Made by a program: the position numbers and the translations under genes | The notes under the pieces: generated by a model | What the model was told of the DNA's origin: nothing | Database searches by the model: none | The model's input: only the letters and a program-made list of their open reading frames with translations | Origin: DASYYE01 sp035946955 | GTDB taxonomy: Bacteria > Actinomycetota > Actinomycetes > Streptosporangiales > Streptosporangiaceae | DNA length: 19,304 bases | Assembly: GCA_035946955.1 (NCBI GenBank) | Contig: DASYYE010000547.1 | Span: forward strand, 1 to 19,304 | Direction of reading: 5' to 3' | Shown here: one piece after another, positions 15,144-19,304 of the stretch | Layout of the letters: each line of letters begins with the position of its first letter | How positions within the stretch are numbered: the first letter of the stretch is position 1

Positions 15144-16445
15144 TCAGCGGACAAGACTGGCAAGCTGGGCGTCGGCGAAAATGGTCCGGCGCCAGTCAAG
15201 GGCGGGGTGGCCAGCCGGGGTAGCTGCCAAGGCCCTGCGACAAGCATCCAGTGCCTCATCGGCGTCAGCCGGGTCATGGGCCAGTATCCAGCGCTTGAGC
15301 AGGGCGGTACCAAGGTTCTGCAGGTAACCTGCGAGCTCGCGGTCATCCGCAGGCCCCGCACCCACCGCCTTACGGGCCGCGTCCACAGCGGAATCGATGT
15401 CGGCGCGCTTGCCAGTCCGCTCGAAACGAACAAGCAGTGCCCCCGACAGGCTATTGAAGTGGGAAGGGCTGCTGTCAGACAATGCCAGACCCTCACGGGC
15501 CCTGCCGATCGCCTCATCCAATTCACGACGGCTCTTCGTGTGAGAATAATGCTCCAAGAGCGCGCTGCTGAGATTGGACAGGCAACCCGACCGGAAGTCC
15601 GCACTGGCGGATGACGCCTTCCGCACCGCCAGCCTGGACACCTGCAGTGCTTCCTGTGCGGCAGAGCGGTCGGCCGTGGCGTGGGACAGCATACGTAGCA
15701 CGTTTCCCAGACCCGTCAGGATCCGTGCCTGACCTATATCGTCGCCAGACGGTGCTTCGCGCACTGCCAGCCGCCCGGTTTCCGCTGCTTCCACAAGAGA
15801 CGGCAGGTGCGCTGTCTGCTCGAAGTGCCTGCGCAAAGCGGTCGCGAGGTCGCAAAGGCCATCTGCCCTGTTGAGATGATCCCTCCCCAGGGCCGCCATC
15901 GCCCGGCGGCCGACAGTGATCGCCGCCTCCAGGTCGGCGAGACGCCCGGTGCGGTCACTGCGCCGCCAAAGCGCGTCCCAGTGAATGAACAAGGACCTAC
16001 TGGAAGGCCGCCCAGGCAAGCGCGGTTCGCTGACCGCCTTCCGAGACGTATCAATGGCCGTGCCCAAGTCCCCGGCAGCGCCGGTCAGCTTGTAACGGGT
16101 GAGCATGGCAATGCTGAGATTGGTCAGAGTTGCCTCGTGATGAGGATGGCCTGCAGGGGCAGCCGCGACTGCCTGGCGTCCCACCTCAACAGACAGGTTC
16201 AGGTCAGCCGCGTCGTGGGACAGCGCGTACCGCATGCAGAGGGCGTTCCCGAGGTCGGACAGCACCACGGCCCGGCGCCCGGAGTCGGCCGTGACCGCAG
16301 CGACCCGGCGCAGCATCGCCACCCCCTGGTCGAGGCCTGGCAAATCTCCGGAACTGTGGGCTTGCTGCAAGAGCACCAACGCCACATGGTGCTGATAGTC
16401 AAGCGACTCGGCTGCGACAGCATCCCGCTTACTGCTCCGCGTCAT
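15144..16445 (-). CDS. Stand-alone TPR protein, relative of the TPR half of the CHAT protein
   Basis: The ATG at 16445 has GGAGAG at a good spacing (GGAGAGCACGTCATG), so I prefer it to the in-frame ATG at 16487. The 433-residue product consists almost entirely of repeats of about 45-50 residues, for example DLGTAIDTSRKAV, LPSLVEAAETGRLAVREAP and ELDEAIGRAREGLALSD. Each is followed by LxNLxxALLxRxxxTG-like helices. The repeat style is that of the TPR-CHAT protein at 10481-13654, but the protein ends after the last repeat (LAATPAGHPALDW) and has no His/Cys protease domain. It is probably a cytoplasmic scaffold, sensor or decoy for the CHAT system. A perfect inverted repeat lies 33 bases upstream of the start and suggests dedicated control. 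Confidence 0.88.
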   Translation of the reverse strand: MTRSSKRDAVAAESLDYQHHVALVLLQQAHSSGDLPGLDQGVAMLRRVAAVTADSGRRAVVLSDLGNALCMRYALSHDAADLNLSVEVGRQAVAAAPAGHPHHEATLTNLSIAMLTRYKLTGAAGDLGTAIDTSRKAVSEPRLPGRPSSRSLFIHWDALWRRSDRTGRLADLEAAITVGRRAMAALGRDHLNRADGLCDLATALRRHFEQTAHLPSLVEAAETGRLAVREAPSGDDIGQARILTGLGNVLRMLSHATADRSAAQEALQVSRLAVRKASSASADFRSGCLSNLSSALLEHYSHTKSRRELDEAIGRAREGLALSDSSPSHFNSLSGALLVRFERTGKRADIDSAVDAARKAVGAGPADDRELAGYLQNLGTALLKRWILAHDPADADEALDACRRALAATPAGHPALDWRRTIFADAQLASLVR

Positions 16446-16477
16446 GACGTGCTCTCCGTTACGATCCGGCACGACGC

Positions 16478-16504
16478 ATGGTGACATTTTGCCAATGTCA
16501 CCAT
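16478..16504 (-). promoter_or_regulatory. Perfect 11-bp inverted repeat, probable operator of the TPR gene
   Basis: ATGGTGACATT (16478-16488) and AATGTCACCAT (16494-16504) are exact reverse complements around TTGCC. The 27-base element lies just before the preferred start (16445) of the TPR gene. The symmetric arms with a 5-base centre (half-turn spacing of roughly 16 bases) are typical of a dimeric regulator site. An RNA hairpin in the 5' leader would also fit. Confidence 0.6.
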
Positions 16505-17291
16505 AAAATGGGCCAGAAGGATAATGATGCTTCTATGCTCCTGCTCACCTGAGCGTAGGCGAGATCGGCCCATCTGTCAGGCGCAACTCCGCGTAGGCGG
16601 TAGCACCCGCCCGCACAGTCGAGGCCCAGGACCGAGGGAATAGGCCGCAGCCTGCTGGCACTCGCACCCAGCATCACCGAATCCGGCCCCGGAACTCGAT
16701 ACGACCGCCGCAACGGCCAGTCACTGGGAAAAGGCGCCGCGAGCCCAGCATCCGGCCCGCTATCCGCCATGATGCCTCACACCCAAACGGACGTTCTGCG
16801 CGCACGAGCTCGCATATGCCTATTGGTTCAGTAGGCATTCCTATTCGGCGATCTGGCTGCGCCAATAACTTCCGGCTCTGTCGTGGGCGCCTCGCGGCCC
16901 TGGGGTCAGATTCAGCTTACGATCATGAAATTCTGCATACGTATTCGCTACCCGGCATCATCATGCGCGGGTGCCACGCGCTCATTTCGGCATGAGAGCG
17001 AGCAGGTAGCTGCCAAGTCCGGCGGGTAAGGGGCGTCCAGATCACCCTGCTCGGCACGCCATCGATGATCCCGGCAGACGGATAGCGGCGCTCCGAAGGC
17101 GCGCTACTTGTGCGGAAGTCTCGATGAGGGTGTCCAGCTGGCTGAAACAGGCTGCGCAGATCACTCCCGGCGGGGATCGCCAGCCGTGCCTGAAGCTCCC
17201 GTAATCGCGATGAGCCCGGCGCTGGATCCCTGAGTGTGGCCGGGATGGGCAGGTGGGCGGATAATTGCCTATTCAGGTTCATTGCCTGGTT
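16505..17291. other. 787-bp stretch between the TPR and kinase genes; no intact gene
   Basis: The stretch is visibly less GC-rich in parts and lacks a convincing ORF. On the minus strand, 17010-17230 gives coding-looking pieces in two frames (HLPIPATLRD, RLRELQARLAIP in one; FSQLDTLIETSAQVARLRSA in the other). This is compatible with an eroded gene. The right end presumably carries the kinase promoter. A GATAAT at about 17260-17265 could be a -10 box, but I see no good -35 partner. Confidence 0.35.
16816..16838. repeat. 7-bp inverted repeat with 9-bp spacer
   Basis: ATGCCTA (16816-16822) and TAGGCAT (16832-16838) are exact reverse complements in the gene-free region between the divergent TPR and kinase genes. 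It may be a regulator site or chance. Confidence 0.35.
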
Positions 17292-19016
17292 ATGGGGTGG
17301 GTGGCTGTGGAGGAGTTGCAGGCCGACGACCCTGGTCAGGTAGGCAGCTACCAACTGCTGGGGCGGCTCGGCGCCGGTGGCATGGGCGTGGTGTTCCTAG
17401 GCCGTTCGCCTGGCGGGCGCCTGATGGCGGTGAAAGTGGTCCGCGCCGAACTCGCCGACAGCTCTGACTTCCGTGCGCGATTCGTGCGGGAGGTGGCGGC
17501 AGCGCGCAGGGTCAGCGGCGTCTTCACCGCGCCGGTGGTGGACGCCGATCCGGACGGGACGCCACCATGGCTTGTCACCGGCTATGTAGACGGCCCATCA
17601 CTGGCAACCGCAGTCAGTGACCATGGCCCGATGGCAGTTGACGATGTGATAGCGCTCGCGCGTGGTCTGGCAGAAGGGCTTGGTGCCATCCACGCCGTCG
17701 GCGTGGTGCATCGCGACCTGAAGCCCTCTAACATCCTGCTCGCCGCGGATGGGCCACGGATCATCGACTTCGGCATCTCCCGCGCAACGGAGGCCACCGA
17801 ACTGACCCACACTGGGATGGCAGTCGGCTCACCCAGCTTCATGTCACCGGAGCAGACCGAGGGTCATGAGGTCGGCCCGGCAAGCGATGTCTTCAGCCTC
17901 GGTGCAGTGCTCGCGTACGCGGTAACTGGCCACAACCCATTCGGCACCGGCGCGGTATCGGCGCTGTTGTACCGGGTCGTGCATGCCGCCCCAGCCTTGG
18001 GCGGCATACGCGATCCGCTACGGTCGGTGATCGAGTGGTGCCTGGCCAAAAACCCCACCCAGCGCCCCACCCCTGCCGCACTGCTGGCTCGGCTCACCGA
18101 GCCACGACTGCCAAGCACCGCGCCAGCATCGCCGTCCGCAGTGGCTAGCCAGCCTTCAGCCGCTCCCCCACCTCACCCAGCAGCGATGACACCCACTGAT
18201 GTCCACACCGCCATTGACACTCACCTGCCAGGCTCGCAGACCGCCAGTCCTGCCAGGCGACGGGTGAAGGCGTGGTGGGCCACGGTGGCTGCGGTGGTAG
18301 TCATCGGCGGTGCCGCGGCCGGGATAGCGCTCACGACGCACCAAACCGAAACCCCGCCCCACGGCAGCCGCACGCCGCACACCGGTGTCCCCACTGCCGG
18401 GCCAAGGGCACTGGCTCCGCAGACTGTGGTCAAGGCGTACATCACTGCAATCAACGCCCACGACTGGCCCCGAGTATGGCAGCTAGGCGGCAAGAACCTC
18501 GGCCACAGCTACTCCGCCATGGTCACCGGGTACCGCCAAACCCGCCGCGTCGTGCTTACCAGCCTCACCACCACGGGCGAGACAGTCTCAGCACGCACCC
18601 TCGCTTACGAGACTAACGGCGCAGTCCAGACCTACGCCCTGACCTACACCATCCACAACGGCGTCATCACCTCCGGGGTGGCGACCCTGCTGTCCACTCA
18701 CCCATCCCCCAAAACCGCCACTGGCTGCCCACACATCACATACGGCGCCGACGGCAACGTCGGACCGCTGTTCTGCAGGGACGGCCAGCCCAACCCGCCT
18801 GTCCTCGCCTACTTCCAAGCAATGCACCTGCTCGTGCTGGGCCTCGGCGCGAACGCCACACCAGGGCAGGTGTTCCAGGCGATGTGCTCCGACGTCCAGA
18901 CCAACTCCACATACCCCATCGAAACCTCCGCCTACGATCTAGCCCAACGGATCGAGGGCTGGTCCTTCGGCATCAACCCAGCCCAGGCAGTAACCAGCGG
19001 CGCCTGCCCCGGATAA
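17292..19016 (+). CDS. Transmembrane Ser/Thr protein kinase (PknB/Hanks type) with extracytoplasmic four-Cys domain
   Basis: From ATG 17292 the product has 574 residues; GTG 17307 (VEELQADDP) is an equally plausible start seen in related kinases. The kinase domain covers about 20-270. It has the Gly-loop LGAGGMGVVFLG, Lys48 in MAVKVV, VVHRDLKPSN with catalytic Asp142, DFG at 159-161, a Thr-containing activation segment (TELTHTGMAVGSPSF) and the SPEQ form of the APE motif, so it should be active. A Pro/Ala-rich linker leads to one membrane helix at about 328-347. The outer part begins with an NTF2-like-looking region (VVKAYITAINAHDWPRVWQL). It ends in a segment with four cysteines (479, 495, 532, 572) that could form two disulfides. 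There are no PASTA repeats, so it is not the cell-wall-sensing PknB itself. It sits beyond the TPR/CHAT locus and may or may not act with it. Confidence 0.92.
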   Translation: MGWVAVEELQADDPGQVGSYQLLGRLGAGGMGVVFLGRSPGGRLMAVKVVRAELADSSDFRARFVREVAAARRVSGVFTAPVVDADPDGTPPWLVTGYVDGPSLATAVSDHGPMAVDDVIALARGLAEGLGAIHAVGVVHRDLKPSNILLAADGPRIIDFGISRATEATELTHTGMAVGSPSFMSPEQTEGHEVGPASDVFSLGAVLAYAVTGHNPFGTGAVSALLYRVVHAAPALGGIRDPLRSVIEWCLAKNPTQRPTPAALLARLTEPRLPSTAPASPSAVASQPSAAPPPHPAAMTPTDVHTAIDTHLPGSQTASPARRRVKAWWATVAAVVVIGGAAAGIALTTHQTETPPHGSRTPHTGVPTAGPRALAPQTVVKAYITAINAHDWPRVWQLGGKNLGHSYSAMVTGYRQTRRVVLTSLTTTGETVSARTLAYETNGAVQTYALTYTIHNGVITSGVATLLSTHPSPKTATGCPHITYGADGNVGPLFCRDGQPNPPVLAYFQAMHLLVLGLGANATPGQVFQAMCSDVQTNSTYPIETSAYDLAQRIEGWSFGINPAQAVTSGACPG

Positions 19017-19189
19017 CAGACGGCGCCACCACAGAAGCCGAGCCAGTCAGCCCGCTTGGTGTCGATGCGGGACCGCTCGCCCTTCGGGCACTCGCCTCGC
19101 CGCTCGGATGAGTGACTCCCAACCCGGACCGGTCATACGGATCCGCTGCCGTGACCTAACAGCCCTAGAGAACACCTCAGCCCCTGTCA

Positions 19190-19230
19190 TCAACTCAAGT
19201 TGACAAGGCGGTAGGTATGTGCCCTACGCT
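19190..19230 (+). promoter_or_regulatory. Putative promoter with overlapping operator for a gene beyond the window
   Basis: TCAACT (19190-19195) and AGTTGA (19198-19203) form an inverted repeat with a 2-base centre. It overlaps a perfect -35 TTGACA (19200-19205). A TANNNT box, TACGCT (19225-19230), follows at 19 bases. Another TCAACT occurs at 19235-19240 in an unusually AT-rich tail. The arrangement suggests a repressible promoter reading rightward, out of the window. Confidence 0.45.
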
Positions 19231-19304
19231 GATATCAACTTAAATAAACTAATGATCTTCAAACGGCAACCGACCTGACGGAACCGGTCGCCAAACCTAC
19301 AGCC

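Overview
This is high-GC DNA with strong G/C preference at third codon positions, GTG/ATG starts and GGAGG-type ribosome binding sites. The protein families (secreted Ig-like and beta-propeller proteins, TPR-CHAT protein, PknB-type kinase, Ohr) fit a filamentous actinomycete. A Streptosporangiales- or Streptomyces-like host is my best guess, but nothing in the window fixes the genus. I see no tRNA, rRNA or CRISPR array.

Left part (1-5750): the window opens inside a very large secreted multidomain protein (3-3287). Its order is beta-helix end, CARDB-like domains, TIG, a compositionally odd insertion, a DPNDK-type domain, Ig-like repeats and a C-terminal PxKF domain, followed by a hairpin terminator. 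After about 600 bp of decayed sequence comes a tyrosine recombinase (3962-4880) with all catalytic residues but a one-base frameshift near 4133, closed by a perfect 14-bp hairpin. Next is an organic hydroperoxide resistance protein (ohr, 5312-5749).

Middle part (5750-10480): this part is sparse and scarred. It holds a small PH-like membrane protein (6167-6580), a six-helix membrane protein on the minus strand (6859-7623) and a membrane-anchored or secreted seven-bladed beta-propeller (8414-9634). Then come an orphan coding remnant (9635-9895) and a truncated, frameshifted short-chain dehydrogenase on the minus strand (about 9920-10277). Together with the broken recombinase, these suggest a region of repeated insertion and decay.

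Right part (10481-19016) is the most interesting. A TPR-CHAT caspase-like protease (10481-13654, minus) is divergent from a tightly coupled gene pair. The pair is a small Cys-containing, zinc-ribbon-like protein (13799-14203) and a membrane protein (14206-15087). A stand-alone TPR protein (15144-16445, minus) points back at them and carries a perfect 11-bp inverted repeat just upstream of its start. About 800 bp further lies a transmembrane Ser/Thr kinase with an extracytoplasmic four-cysteine domain (17292-19016). I infer a candidate signalling, conflict or cell-death module: TPR scaffold as sensor, CHAT protease as executioner, membrane protein as substrate or effector, with the kinase possibly linked. 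The parts are seen in the sequence; their cooperation is a hypothesis.
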